From Pseudofrankia coriaricola (lineage in GTDB: Bacteria; Actinomycetota; Actinomycetes; Frankiales; Frankiaceae): DNA of 64,000 nucleotides. The notes under the pieces were generated by a model. That model was not told where the DNA came from and did no database searches. It was given only the letters and a program-made list of their open reading frames with translations. Positions 18,034 through 26,147 of this stretch are shown here, piece by piece; the first letter of the stretch is position 1; every line of letters begins with the position of its first letter. The DNA lies in assembly GCF_001854805.1 (NCBI RefSeq), contig NZ_MBLO01000036.1:192534-256533 (forward strand), written 5' to 3'. The translations under genes and the position numbers were made by a program.

Positions 18034-18073
18034 TCGTTGGAATCCCCTGTCCTTGGGCAGGGGAGGATGTCAA
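17930..18073 (+). ncRNA. Candidate omega (reRNA) guide scaffold at TnpB right end
   Basis: In this family the guide RNA spans the tnpB 3' end and the right terminus, with the guide being the flanking host bases. Here the structured right end (hairpin 18044-18063) is followed by TCCTTGCCCAGGTTCAGGAG (18074 onward shifted by one or two bases), which is the 3' end of the ACAD gene. No direct sequence proof of transcription. Confidence 0.35.
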
Positions 18074-19245
18074 TCCTTGCCCAGGTTCAGGAGCCGGCGG
18101 GCGACGATGTTGCGCTGGATCTCGGCGGTGCCGCCGTAGATGGTCGCCGCCCGTGAGTACAGGTACTCGGTGCGCCAGTCGCTGTCGGCCAGCTCGATCA
18201 CGCCGGGCAGCACGTCGCGCGCCGTGTTGGACAGCAGCTGCTCGGCGGTCGCCAGCAGGATCTTGTCCACGGACGTCTCCGGGCCCAGGTTCGCGCCGGC
18301 CGCGAGCCGGCGCTGGGTGTTGCGCGAACGGCAGCGGACGGTGTGCAGCGCCAGGTAGGCGGCGCCCACGGCCGCGTCCGTGGTCGCGGTCGGCTCGCTC
18401 CCGTCCGTGTCCGCGTCGGCGACCAGCCGGTCGAGCCGGGTGAACAGGTAGGTGATCCGGTGCCAGAAGCAGGTGGACCGCTCGTAGGGGAGCAGGTCCA
18501 TCGCGAGGCTCCAGCCGTCGCCTTCCTTGCCGAGCATCCGCTCGTGCGGCACGACGACGTCGTCGAAGAACACCTCGGCGAACTCGTCGACGCCGTGCAT
18601 GGTGCGCAGCGGGCGGACGGTGATGCCGGGGGTGTCCATGTCGACGAAGAACGCGGTGATGCCGGCGTGGCCGGGCGCGGTGCGGGTGAGCAGCACGCAC
18701 CGCTGCGCGTACTGGGCGAGGCTGGTCCAGACCTTCTGGCCGTTGACGACCCAGGCGCCGTCCTCACGCTGGAGGGCGCGGGTGGTCAGCGAGGCGAGGT
18801 CGCTGCCGGAGCCGGGCTCGGAGAAGCCCTGGCACCACTGTTCGCGCCCGGACAGCAGCCACGGCAGCATCTCCGCCGCCAGCTCCCCCTTCGCATACGA
18901 GATCATCGTGGGGGCGAGGACCTCGACAAGCGAGTAGTTGGTGGCGTCGGTCAGGTCGCGGGCCGCCACCTCCTCGCCGAGCACGGCGCGCAGCACGTCC
19001 GGCCCGCCGAGGCCGCCGGCCTCGACCGGCCAGCCGTAGCGCATCCAGCCGGCGTCGAACAGGGCACGGCGGACCTTGCCGAGCTGGGCGACCTCGGCGT
19101 CGAGCGAGTGGTCGGCGGGCTTGGCGAGCCCGGCCGCGTGCTCGTCGAGCCAGGCCCGCACCGCGGCGCGGAACTCCTCGACGGTCGCCGTCTTCCCGTC
19201 CACCGGCGGGACGAACCCGGCGGGCACCAGCGAGGTCGGGCTCAC
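18070..19245 (-). CDS. Acyl-CoA dehydrogenase, canonical subunit
   Basis: 391 aa. The GTG at 19245 overlaps the stop of the NTF2-like gene in a GTGA arrangement, so the longer frame upstream is rejected. Motifs: GFSEPGAGSDLASL, GQKVWTSLAQYAQR, FFDDVVVPHERML, and C-terminal YGGTAEIQRNIVARRLLNLGKD. The YEGT catalytic position reads YGGT, as in the other canonical partners here. It was presumably followed directly by the short subunit at 15876, before the TnpB element inserted exactly at its stop codon; the reading frame is complete. Confidence 0.92.
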   Translation of the reverse strand: MSPTSLVPAGFVPPVDGKTATVEEFRAAVRAWLDEHAAGLAKPADHSLDAEVAQLGKVRRALFDAGWMRYGWPVEAGGLGGPDVLRAVLGEEVAARDLTDATNYSLVEVLAPTMISYAKGELAAEMLPWLLSGREQWCQGFSEPGSGSDLASLTTRALQREDGAWVVNGQKVWTSLAQYAQRCVLLTRTAPGHAGITAFFVDMDTPGITVRPLRTMHGVDEFAEVFFDDVVVPHERMLGKEGDGWSLAMDLLPYERSTCFWHRITYLFTRLDRLVADADTDGSEPTATTDAAVGAAYLALHTVRCRSRNTQRRLAAGANLGPETSVDKILLATAEQLLSNTARDVLPGVIELADSDWRTEYLYSRAATIYGGTAEIQRNIVARRLLNLGKD

Positions 19246-19742
19246 AGGTTGATCCGCTCGATGACGTGCGGGATGCCGTGGTCGTGCGCGCCACTGCGGC
19301 GGATGAACGTCATGGCCCTGGTCCGCAGCCGCCAGCCGTCGGCGGTGCGCAGGTAGGTATCCCGGTAGTAGCCGATGCGCATGTCGTGCTTGGAGTGCTC
19401 GATGAAGCACAGCGGCTGGGTACCGGTCGCGTTGATCCCGTCGTCGGCGAAGTCGATGGCGGGCGTTCCGGTCAGGAACAGGCCCTTGGGAGCGGCCCCC
19501 ACCAGCGCCGGGAAGTCCTTCAGCGCGAAGGTGTCACCGAAGGCGGTGTAGGTGCCGTCGGGGGTGAAGACCTTGACCAGGCCCTCGATGTCGCCCTGGG
19601 TGATGGTCACCGCGTAGCGAGCGAGGGTCTGCTGGATCTCGACAAGATCCTCGATGCGGTTCGGCTTCGCCGCCGCGGTCTCGGGCACTGGGTTCTCAGA
19701 CAACGGGGTCTCCGGCACGCTGGTCTCGGGCTCAGTAGACAA
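19242..19742 (-). CDS. NTF2-like / SnoaL-type protein
   Basis: 166 aa from a TTG at 19742; GTG codons at 19718 and 19688 are equally possible because the first 25 residues are a PET-repeat tail (PETSVPETP...NPVPETA). The rest has the SnoaL_4-like pattern: IEDLVEIQQTLARYAVTITQGD, DGTYTAFGDTF, then beta strands ending in GWRLRTRAMTFIRRSG. Such cone-fold proteins act as small hydratases, isomerases or dehydratases in steroid and aromatic catabolism. It overlaps both neighbours, so it is part of the amidohydrolase-ACAD operon. Confidence 0.8.
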   Translation of the reverse strand: MSTEPETSVPETPLSENPVPETAAAKPNRIEDLVEIQQTLARYAVTITQGDIEGLVKVFTPDGTYTAFGDTFALKDFPALVGAAPKGLFLTGTPAIDFADDGINATGTQPLCFIEHSKHDMRIGYYRDTYLRTADGWRLRTRAMTFIRRSGAHDHGIPHVIERINL

Positions 19743-20943
19743 ACTGCTTACCGCCCTTCATCACGAAGGGGACGCGGGTGAAGACCCGAATGTCCTCGAG
19801 GGGGTTGTCGCGGACGGCGATCACGTCGGCGAGCAGGCCCTCGCCCAGCCGGCCCCGGTCGGTGACGTCGATGAGGTCGGCGCCGACGATGGTGGCGGCC
19901 TGGATCGCCTGCAGCGGCGTCATGCCCCGCTCGACCATGGTGACCAGCTCGTTGCCGTTCTTCCCGTGCGGGATCGCAGGCGCGTCGGAGCCGATGGCGA
20001 TCTTCACGCCGGCCTCGATGGCGTTGCGGATCGACGCCTTGGCCTTCGGCCAGTCCCGGGCGGCCTTCGCCTGGATCCGCGGGTCGGAGGACTTGAGCAC
20101 TTCCATGCCGTCGATCAGCGCCTGAGTCGCGACCAGGTAGGTGCCCCGCTTGACCATCAGGTTGATCGTGTCGTCGTCGATCATGAAGGCGTGCTCGATG
20201 CAGTCGACGCCGCACTCGACCATCTGGGTCACGGCCTCCGAGCCGTGGGTGTGCGCCGCGACCCGCAGCCCGCGCCGGTGCGCCTCGTCGGTGATCGCGA
20301 GCACCTCCGCGTCGGAGTAGTGCTTCGCGCCCGCCGGGCCGGTAAGCGTCATGGTGCCGCCGGAGCCGCACATCTTGATGACCTGGGCGCCGTGCTTGAT
20401 CTGGTGGCGGACGGCCTTGATGACCTCGTCGACGCCGTTGGCGAGGCCTTCCTCGACGGTGAGCTGCAGGACGTGCGGGGCGAACTGACCGAACATCGTC
20501 GGGTCGAGGTGGCCGCCCGTCGGGGTGATGGCGTGGCCGGCGGGCACGATCCGCGGGCCGTCGACCCAGCCGGAGTCGATCGCCTTCATCAGCGCCACGT
20601 CGAGCAGGTAGCCGCCGGTCTTGCAGAACAGGCCGAGGTTGCGCACGGTGGTGAAGCCGGCCCGCAGGGTGCGGCGGGCGTTCTGGGTGGCGCGCATCAT
20701 CCGCAGCGGCGGGTCGTCGCGCATCTGCCCGGTGAACTGGTTCTCACCGGGGCCGCCCATCAGGAGGTTGAGCTCCATGTCCATCAGACCGGGCACGAGG
20801 ATCAGGTCGCCGAGGTCGATGACCTCACCCTCGGGCTGACCGCCCAGGCCGACGATGTACTCGCCGTCGACCTTGAGGATCCCAGGCCGGATGATCTCCC
20901 CGTGGTCGACGTCCAGCAGGCCCGCAGCCTTGAGGGTCAGCAT
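19732..20943 (-). CDS. Amidohydrolase-family protein with altered first metal motif
   Basis: 403 aa. ATG at 20943 has GAGGTGAG 8 nt upstream; a GTG at 20955 is too close to its ribosome site. Imidazolonepropionase-like amidohydrolase fold: small beta-sandwich head, VPGLMDM entry, VAAHTHGSEAV (strand-5 His), GVDCIEHAF, and IGSDAPAIPHG (strand-8 Asp). The HxH of strand 1 is missing: the segment reads DMELN (Glu57, Asn59). It may bind one metal or none, so a classic hydrolase function is not safe. First gene of the operon; a GAGAAT-type operator lies 56 bp upstream. Confidence 0.85.
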   Translation of the reverse strand: MLTLKAAGLLDVDHGEIIRPGILKVDGEYIVGLGGQPEGEVIDLGDLILVPGLMDMELNLLMGGPGENQFTGQMRDDPPLRMMRATQNARRTLRAGFTTVRNLGLFCKTGGYLLDVALMKAIDSGWVDGPRIVPAGHAITPTGGHLDPTMFGQFAPHVLQLTVEEGLANGVDEVIKAVRHQIKHGAQVIKMCGSGGTMTLTGPAGAKHYSDAEVLAITDEAHRRGLRVAAHTHGSEAVTQMVECGVDCIEHAFMIDDDTINLMVKRGTYLVATQALIDGMEVLKSSDPRIQAKAARDWPKAKASIRNAIEAGVKIAIGSDAPAIPHGKNGNELVTMVERGMTPLQAIQAATIVGADLIDVTDRGRLGEGLLADVIAVRDNPLEDIRVFTRVPFVMKGGKQFVY

Positions 20944-20998
20944 GGAGGCGCTCACCTCTTCCCTTCGAGCCCAGCCAGGATAAGACCAGCCAGGTTAG

Positions 20999-21013
20999 GA
21001 GAATCACGTTCTC
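20999..21013. promoter_or_regulatory. Palindromic operator, GAGAAT-type, site A2
   Basis: GAGAATCACGTTCTC, a 15-bp near-perfect palindrome matching the core of site A1 at 6408 (one arm change), 56 bp upstream of the amidohydrolase start. Confidence 0.6.
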
Positions 21014-21168
21014 AGACTTGAGTGCCAGATTTTCACGCGGGGCGCCGCCGCGTCAAACGTCCCGACCCGGGCCCCAGGCCGCTCCCCAGAGGCCGCGAGC
21101 CCTCGACCAGCGCGAACCGGGCCGCGCGTGGGGCCAGAAGCGACACCGAAGATCGATTACATCGTTGA

Positions 21169-21185
21169 TTCTCGTAGGATGAGAA
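21169..21185. promoter_or_regulatory. Palindromic operator, TTCTC-N7-GAGAA type, site B1
   Basis: TTCTCGTAGGATGAGAA has perfect 5-bp arms with 7 nt between. The same geometry occurs at 40336, 47449 and 51156, all upstream of catabolic genes. It lies before the hydratase remnant and the aldehyde dehydrogenase operon. Confidence 0.5.
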
Positions 21186-21218
21186 GCTAGTTTCCCTCCA
21201 CGAGAACAGCGCCGACCA

Positions 21219-21377
21219 GCCAACGGCCCGCTCGGCGTCGAGGTCACGAAGAAGATGATGGGTGAGCGGCGCTGGGCCGACCCGGCGGAGATCGACGCGG
21301 TGTTCGTGAGCGAGGACGCCCAGGAGGGCGCCCGGGCGTTCGCCGAAAGCCGCGCGCCGGTGTGGAAGGGAAGGTAG
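21219..21377 (+). pseudogene. C-terminal remnant of an enoyl-CoA hydratase
   Basis: The plus frame ending in TAG at 21375 reads ANGPLGVEVTKKMM, then WADPAEIDAVFVSEDAQEGA and RAFAESRAPVWKGR. This is the characteristic final helix set of enoyl-CoA hydratases (the EGARAFAEKRAPVWKGR ending). No start codon or catalytic domain remains: upstream of about 21219 the frame turns into promoter-like sequence with operator B1. The remnant runs directly into the aldehyde dehydrogenase operon, so a deletion probably fused the hydratase promoter to its own tail. Confidence 0.7.
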
Positions 21378-21381
21378 CCCG

Positions 21382-22860
21382 GTGAGCATCACCGACACCA
21401 CGGACACGGCCGCCAGCGCGACGAGCGCGCCCGCCGCGGCACCGCGGCGGCACGAGCACTGGATCAACGGCGCGGCGGTGCCCCCCGCGGGTGGGGCCTA
21501 CTTCTCCACCCGCAGCCCGGCGACCCGCGAACCGGGCGATGAGATCGCCGCCGGCACGGCGGCCGACGTCGAGCTCGCCGTCGCCGCGGCGGCGGCCGCC
21601 TGGCCCGCGTGGGCCGCCCGGCCCGCGGGCGAGCGCGCGGACATCCTGCACGCGGTCGCCGACGCGATGGCGGCGGGGGCGGGGGAACTCACCGAGCTGG
21701 AGCGGGCCGCCACCGGCAAGACCGACGGCCAGCTGAAGCTCGAGATCGACATGTCGGTCGCGTACTTCCGGTACTACGCCGGGGTGCTGCGCGCGCTGCA
21801 CGGCCGCACGATCGACCTCGGCGCCGGGGCGCACGCCTACACCCGGCTCGAGCCCTACGGCGTCATCGGCGCGATCACCCCGTGGAACCTGCCCCTGAAC
21901 CAGGCAAGCCGCGCGCTCGCCCCGGCGCTGGCCGTCGGCAACGCCGTCGTCGCCAAGCCGAGTGAGTTCACCTCGACGTCGACGGTGCTGCTCGCCCGGC
22001 TCGCGACCGAGGCCGGGCTGCCGGACGGCCTGCTCAACGTGGTCACCGGCACCGGGCCCGACGTCGGCAGCCCGCTGGCCACCCACCCGCTGGTACGCAA
22101 GGTGGCGTTCACGGGCTCCGTTCCCACCGGGCGCCACCTGGCCAGGGTCGCGGGCGACCGGCTGATCCCGGTGACGCTGGAGCTCGGTGGCAAGTCCCCG
22201 GTCGTCGTCTTCGCCGACGCGGACCTCGACCGGGCGGCCGCGGCGGCGGCCGGCGCGATCCAGGCGAACTCCGGCCAGGTGTGCTCGGCCACGACCCGCC
22301 TGCTCGTCGAGAACTCGGTCCATGACGAGGTCGTCGCGCGCGTCGTCGAACGGCTCGAGAAGCTCCGGCCGGGCGTCGACTTCGGCCCGATCATCACCGA
22401 GGCGCAGTTCACCAAGGTCCTCGCCGCCTTCGCGGAGGCTTCGCGGGACGGCCTCACCCCGCTGACCGGGGGCGCCGCCTACGACGACGGCCCAGGCGCG
22501 GCCGGCCAGTACGTGCGCCCGACCGTCTACGCCGACGTACCGCCGACGCACCAGCTCGCCCACGAGGAGGTCTTCGGGCCGGTCCTCGTGACCCGCCGGT
22601 TCGCCAGCGAGGCGGAGGCGCTCGCCGTGGCGAACGACACCGACTTCGGCCTCGTCGCGAGCGTCTGGAGCGGTGACATCGCCCGCGGGCTGCGGCTCGC
22701 CGAGGGGATCCAGGCCGGCCAGGTCGCCGTCAACGGAGGCCCGCTGACCATCGAGACCCCGTTCGGCGGCTACAAGAACAGCGGCTACGGCCGCGAGAAG
22801 GGCCTCGAGGCCCTGCACGACTACGCCCAGACCAAGACCATCAGCCTCTCTCTGGGCTAA
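21382..22860 (+). CDS. Aldehyde dehydrogenase (NAD(P)-dependent)
   Basis: 492 aa, GTG start 4 bp after the hydratase remnant. ALDH superfamily hallmarks: PWNLPLNQASRALAPALA, AFTGSVPTGRHLA, catalytic Glu in LELGGKSP, catalytic Cys in GQVCSATTR, and EEVFGPVL near the C-terminus. It oxidises an aldehyde (or semialdehyde) to the acid. The neighbours (CMD-family protein, hydroxyisobutyrate-dehydrogenase-like enzyme) suggest a degradation operon; the substrate cannot be specified. Confidence 0.93.
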   Translation: MSITDTTDTAASATSAPAAAPRRHEHWINGAAVPPAGGAYFSTRSPATREPGDEIAAGTAADVELAVAAAAAAWPAWAARPAGERADILHAVADAMAAGAGELTELERAATGKTDGQLKLEIDMSVAYFRYYAGVLRALHGRTIDLGAGAHAYTRLEPYGVIGAITPWNLPLNQASRALAPALAVGNAVVAKPSEFTSTSTVLLARLATEAGLPDGLLNVVTGTGPDVGSPLATHPLVRKVAFTGSVPTGRHLARVAGDRLIPVTLELGGKSPVVVFADADLDRAAAAAAGAIQANSGQVCSATTRLLVENSVHDEVVARVVERLEKLRPGVDFGPIITEAQFTKVLAAFAEASRDGLTPLTGGAAYDDGPGAAGQYVRPTVYADVPPTHQLAHEEVFGPVLVTRRFASEAEALAVANDTDFGLVASVWSGDIARGLRLAEGIQAGQVAVNGGPLTIETPFGGYKNSGYGREKGLEALHDYAQTKTISLSLG

Positions 22861-22877
22861 CACGAAGGAGCACCACC

Positions 22878-23315
22878 GTGGACGATGCGCTGAGCGCCGC
22901 GTACGCGCTGCGCAGGGCCATGCTGGGCGACGCCTACGTCGACCGGCAGACAGGCGAGACCGATCCGGTCGCGCGGGAGTTCCAGGACCACATCACCCGC
23001 CAGGCCTGGGGCGTCTGGACTCGCGGCGGAGCCCTCTCCAACCGGGACCGCAGCCTGCTGGTGCTGGCGATGACCGCCGCTCTTGGCCGGATGGAGGAGT
23101 TCCGGCTGCATGCCAGCGCGCAGGCGCGGACCGGTGTGACCGACGCCGAGCTGGACGAGCTGCTCTTCCAGGTCGCCGCCTACTGCGGCGCGCCGGCGGC
23201 GATCTCCGCCCGCCGTGCCCTGCGCGAGGTGCGCGCCGACCGCGCCGCCCAGGAGGCCGCTCAGGAGACGGCCGCCGCTTCGGACAGCGGGTCCGCGCCC
23301 GGCGAAGGGGCGTGA
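22878..23315 (+). CDS. Carboxymuconolactone decarboxylase (CMD) family protein
   Basis: 145 aa; GTG at 22878 with GAAGGAG upstream. The sequence has the PcaC-like pattern: REFQDHITRQAWGVWTR, LSNRDRSLLVLAMTAALGRMEEF, HASAQARTGVTDAELDELLFQVAAYCGAPAA. A single Cys (in AAYCGAP) and the His of the helix pair match decarboxylase-type members rather than the CxxC peroxidase type. A real 4-carboxymuconolactone activity is possible but the family is broad. It overlaps the next gene by 4 bp. Confidence 0.85.
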   Translation: MDDALSAAYALRRAMLGDAYVDRQTGETDPVAREFQDHITRQAWGVWTRGGALSNRDRSLLVLAMTAALGRMEEFRLHASAQARTGVTDAELDELLFQVAAYCGAPAAISARRALREVRADRAAQEAAQETAAASDSGSAPGEGA

Positions 23316-24181
23316 CTATGACCTCCCCGACGGTTGGCTTCGTCGGCCTCGGCAACATGGGCGCCGCACTCGCCGACAACCTCGTCAGGTACGGCTTCGA
23401 CGTCGTCGCCTTCGACGTGGCCGGCCCGGACCGGGCACCCGAGCGCTCCCGGTTCGCGGCCGACCTGGCCGAGGTGGCGCGCGAGGCCGACATCGTCGTG
23501 TTCAGCCTCCCGGACGGCACCGTCTCCGAGAAGGTCGCCTCCGAGGTCGCCGGCGCGGCCGACCGCCGCGTCGCCCACATCATCGACACGTCGACGATCG
23601 GTGTCGCCGCGGCCGGCCGTATCACCGAGCTGCTCACCGCCGCCGGCATCGGCTACGTCGACGCGCCCGTGTCCGGCGGCGTGGCCGGCGCCAGGGCCCG
23701 CAAACTGGCGGTCATGTACGCGGGCACCGACGACGCCGTCGAGGCCGTCTACTCTGTGCTCGCCGGCCTGTCGGACAAGATCCGCCGCGTCGGTGACCGC
23801 GCCGGCCTCGGCCAGGCGCTGAAGCTCGCGAACAACTTCCTGTCCGCCACGGCGCTGGCCGCCACCAGCGAGGCCGTCGCGTTCGGCGTCAGGGCGGGCC
23901 TCGACATGAAGACCATGATCGAGGTCCTCAACACCTCCAGCGGCCGCAGCGCCGCCACCGACGACAAGTTCCCGAACGACGTCCTCACCGGCCGCTACGG
24001 CTCCGGCTTCGCCAACACCCTCATGGCCAAGGACGTCCGCCTCTACCTGGCCGAGGTCCGCGAGGCCGCCACTCCGGACACCGTGGGGGCGACGACCGAG
24101 GACATCTGGAAGCGCTTCGCCGAGGCCGAGCCGGGGGTCGACTTCACCCGCATCTACCCCTTCATCGAGGGCCCCGCCTGA
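23312..24181 (+). CDS. NAD-binding 3-hydroxyisobutyrate dehydrogenase-like protein
   Basis: 289 aa; GTG at 23312 overlaps the CMD stop, with a second start (ATG) at 23318. N-terminal Rossmann domain with GFVGLGNMGAALADNL, substrate motif DAPVSGGVAGA, catalytic Lys in LGQALKLANNFLSATALAATSEA, and C-terminal helical domain FANTLMAKDVRLYL. Beta-hydroxyacid dehydrogenases oxidise 3-hydroxyacids to semialdehydes, which would feed the aldehyde dehydrogenase of the same operon. The exact substrate is unknown. Confidence 0.9.
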   Translation: MTMTSPTVGFVGLGNMGAALADNLVRYGFDVVAFDVAGPDRAPERSRFAADLAEVAREADIVVFSLPDGTVSEKVASEVAGAADRRVAHIIDTSTIGVAAAGRITELLTAAGIGYVDAPVSGGVAGARARKLAVMYAGTDDAVEAVYSVLAGLSDKIRRVGDRAGLGQALKLANNFLSATALAATSEAVAFGVRAGLDMKTMIEVLNTSSGRSAATDDKFPNDVLTGRYGSGFANTLMAKDVRLYLAEVREAATPDTVGATTEDIWKRFAEAEPGVDFTRIYPFIEGPA

Positions 24182-24355
24182 CGCGAGGCCAGCCCCGTAT
24201 CCCCTCCGGGCTCGTTGTGGAAGCGCTGGGCGCCGATCCGTGGCCGTCCGCTTCCCGACACAGCAACGTTGTCCGTTCGCCTCGCCACCGTTGCGCCGCA
24301 TACGGGACGATATGTACGCGGAACGGAGCGAACGGATTGGCCGGTGGGGGGACCC

Positions 24356-25867
24356 ATGGATCTGCCTGAGCGGCCCGACTCGTCGAATGCTCCCGGAAAC
24401 GGCGGACGCACGGGTGCCGGTCCCGCGGGCGACTCCCCCGACCAGCGCGGCTCCTTACCCCCCAGCCGCAGTCCGCTGGCCGTCGCGATCGGAAATGCCT
24501 CCCTGCTGTGCGTCGGATACGTGATGCTGGGCTGGCGGCGGCGGGCGGCCGCCGTCGGCCTGGTGACGCTCGTACTCGTCATCCTTCTCGCCTCGGCGAT
24601 TCAGACGGTGTGGTTCGAGCTCGTCTTCCTGGCATGGTGGCTGGCCCTTGTCGCGCATGGCTGGTTTCTGGCGGGCGGATGGCCACGGCGCCGGCGGAGG
24701 GCGGGCGGAAGAACGCGGCTGGTCACCGCGCTCGCCCTCGCGCTCCCGGTGCTCGCGGCCGTCGTCCTTCTCCGTCTCGACGTCGCGCGGATCAACAGCG
24801 ACCTGGCGGGGGCGGTCCGGGACGGCGACTGCGGAAAGGCGACGGCGGCCCTGGACCGCAGATCAGCGGCCCACTATCTGGCCGACTCGCCCGGAGCGGC
24901 CAGCGGCGACGCCACCGGGCGGGTGTGCGCACGGCTCCGAGTCGCCGCCGCCCAGTTCGACGACGCTCTGGACGGCGACAAGAGCGCACTGACACAGGGA
25001 TTCAGCGGCCTGTCGGGAGTCCTCGCGGACGCGCCGGGCCACGAGCGCCTGGTCGAGGGCGTTCTGAGCGGATTCCTCGACCGCCTCCCCGTCCACGACG
25101 CCTGCGACACGGAGACGATCCTCGACGGGCTGCGCGCGAGGAAACCGACCGGCGACATGTTGGACCGTGCCACCGGCGTCGTCCCCCGGCTGGCACCCGC
25201 GGCGATCGTCGGCTGCGGCGACAGTCTCCTGGCCTCCAGTGACTGGGAGCCGGCACGCACCCAGTACCAGCGGCTGCTTGACCAGTACCCGGGCGACAAG
25301 CTCGCCGGCAAGGCCACCGATGGGATCAGGAAGGCGACCCAGCAGGTCGAGCTGGCCCACGTCCGTGAGCTGTTGGGAACCGGCTCCGGCGGCGGACAGC
25401 CCGCATACTGCACCAACCCGGCGCCGTACAGTGGCGCGGCTCCGCATGGCGGCGACGGGCCGTATCGCACCCTCCTGCGCGGCGACAACACCTACGTCGG
25501 CCAACTGCCCGCCGAATGGCTGACCGACGACGTCGCTGACGCGGTGCTCGTGGTCTGCGCCGGCGCGAAGGAGTACGGCGACACGGTTCGGACCTGCTCG
25601 TACGAGACGAGCTTCGGCGTGTTCGGCTCCAAGGACGTGGCATTCAAGAAGATCGCGGTGCCGGTCCGCGTCTACGAGGTCCAGACCGGGCGCCTGGTGT
25701 CCGACCTCAGGGTGCAGGTCAACGGCCCGAACTGCCCCAGCACGATCAGCTACACCACCTACGGTTCTTTCGACACCGGGCCGCCCTCGGAGATGTACGT
25801 CGACGCGTCGGACGCCGACGTCACCGCCGCCGTACGCGGCGCCCTCGCACCCGTGATCGACCCATGA
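24356..25867 (+). CDS. Membrane protein of unknown function with extracytoplasmic domain
   Basis: 503 aa; ATG at 24356 behind a G-rich ribosome site. A Pro-rich cytoplasmic head is followed by a short amphipathic GNASLLCVGYVMLG segment, two adjacent helices (VGLVTLVLVILLASAIQTVW, LVFLAWWLALVAHGWFLAGG), a strongly basic loop and another helix (VTALALALPVLAAVVLL). The remaining 340 residues lie outside: TPR-like helices (DWEPARTQYQRLLDQYPGDKLAGKA) and a C-terminal beta domain with paired cysteines (YCTNP, VVCAGA, RTCSYE, GPNCPS). I do not recognise the family; the layout suggests a surface sensor or a complex component. Stands alone. Confidence 0.75.
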   Translation: MDLPERPDSSNAPGNGGRTGAGPAGDSPDQRGSLPPSRSPLAVAIGNASLLCVGYVMLGWRRRAAAVGLVTLVLVILLASAIQTVWFELVFLAWWLALVAHGWFLAGGWPRRRRRAGGRTRLVTALALALPVLAAVVLLRLDVARINSDLAGAVRDGDCGKATAALDRRSAAHYLADSPGAASGDATGRVCARLRVAAAQFDDALDGDKSALTQGFSGLSGVLADAPGHERLVEGVLSGFLDRLPVHDACDTETILDGLRARKPTGDMLDRATGVVPRLAPAAIVGCGDSLLASSDWEPARTQYQRLLDQYPGDKLAGKATDGIRKATQQVELAHVRELLGTGSGGGQPAYCTNPAPYSGAAPHGGDGPYRTLLRGDNTYVGQLPAEWLTDDVADAVLVVCAGAKEYGDTVRTCSYETSFGVFGSKDVAFKKIAVPVRVYEVQTGRLVSDLRVQVNGPNCPSTISYTTYGSFDTGPPSEMYVDASDADVTAAVRGALAPVIDP

Positions 25868-26147
25868 CCACCACCGACCGACTGACCGGCTCACCAACTC
25901 ACCGCGACGGGTGGCGTGGGCCCGGTGGCCGGGCCACGATCGTCGGCGGTCGGTACCTGCTCAGCCGGTCGGTCGCCGCCCGGGCGGCCCGGATGATCGG
26001 CCGACCGCAGCTTCGGTGGTCGGGCGTGATGCATCACGTTCCATCGGCGCTCCTGACAGCGTCGCGGCCCGTTCCGGGGTGCCACCCGGGCGGGCCCTTT
26101 CATGAACTCAAGCCAGGCTCGGCCGGTGGCGGCGACCGGCCAGCGCG
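25868..26147. other. Non-coding stretch with a 14-bp perfect palindrome
   Basis: Overlapping frames here have no family resemblance or ribosome sites. CGTGATGCATCACG at 26025-26038 is a perfect palindrome, like a GntR-type operator, but no gene starts next to it. A GC hairpin at 25915-25936 may end the upstream gene. Confidence 0.35.

Larger units (their letters stand above)
16709..18073 (+). mobile_element. Solo-TnpB insertion element (IS200/IS605 superfamily, no TnpA)
   Basis: An intact tnpB is followed by a typical IS605-group right end: a hairpin (CCCCTG 18044-18049 / CAGGGG 18058-18063) and terminal AGGATGTCAA at 18064-18073. No TnpA gene is present, as in IS1341-like elements. The left end cannot be fixed: it lies after the ribosome site of the short ACAD (about 16709) and before tnpB at 16834. 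The element lies antisense between two ACAD genes of one operon, and its last bases TCAA coincide with the stop codon of the upstream ACAD. Confidence 0.75.

Noticed and set aside
20999-21013. KstR (cholesterol regulon) operator
   Set aside because: The KstR consensus TAGAACACGTTCTA is similar, but the arms here are GAGAAT/GTTCTC with one extra base in the spacing, so a different regulator is more likely.
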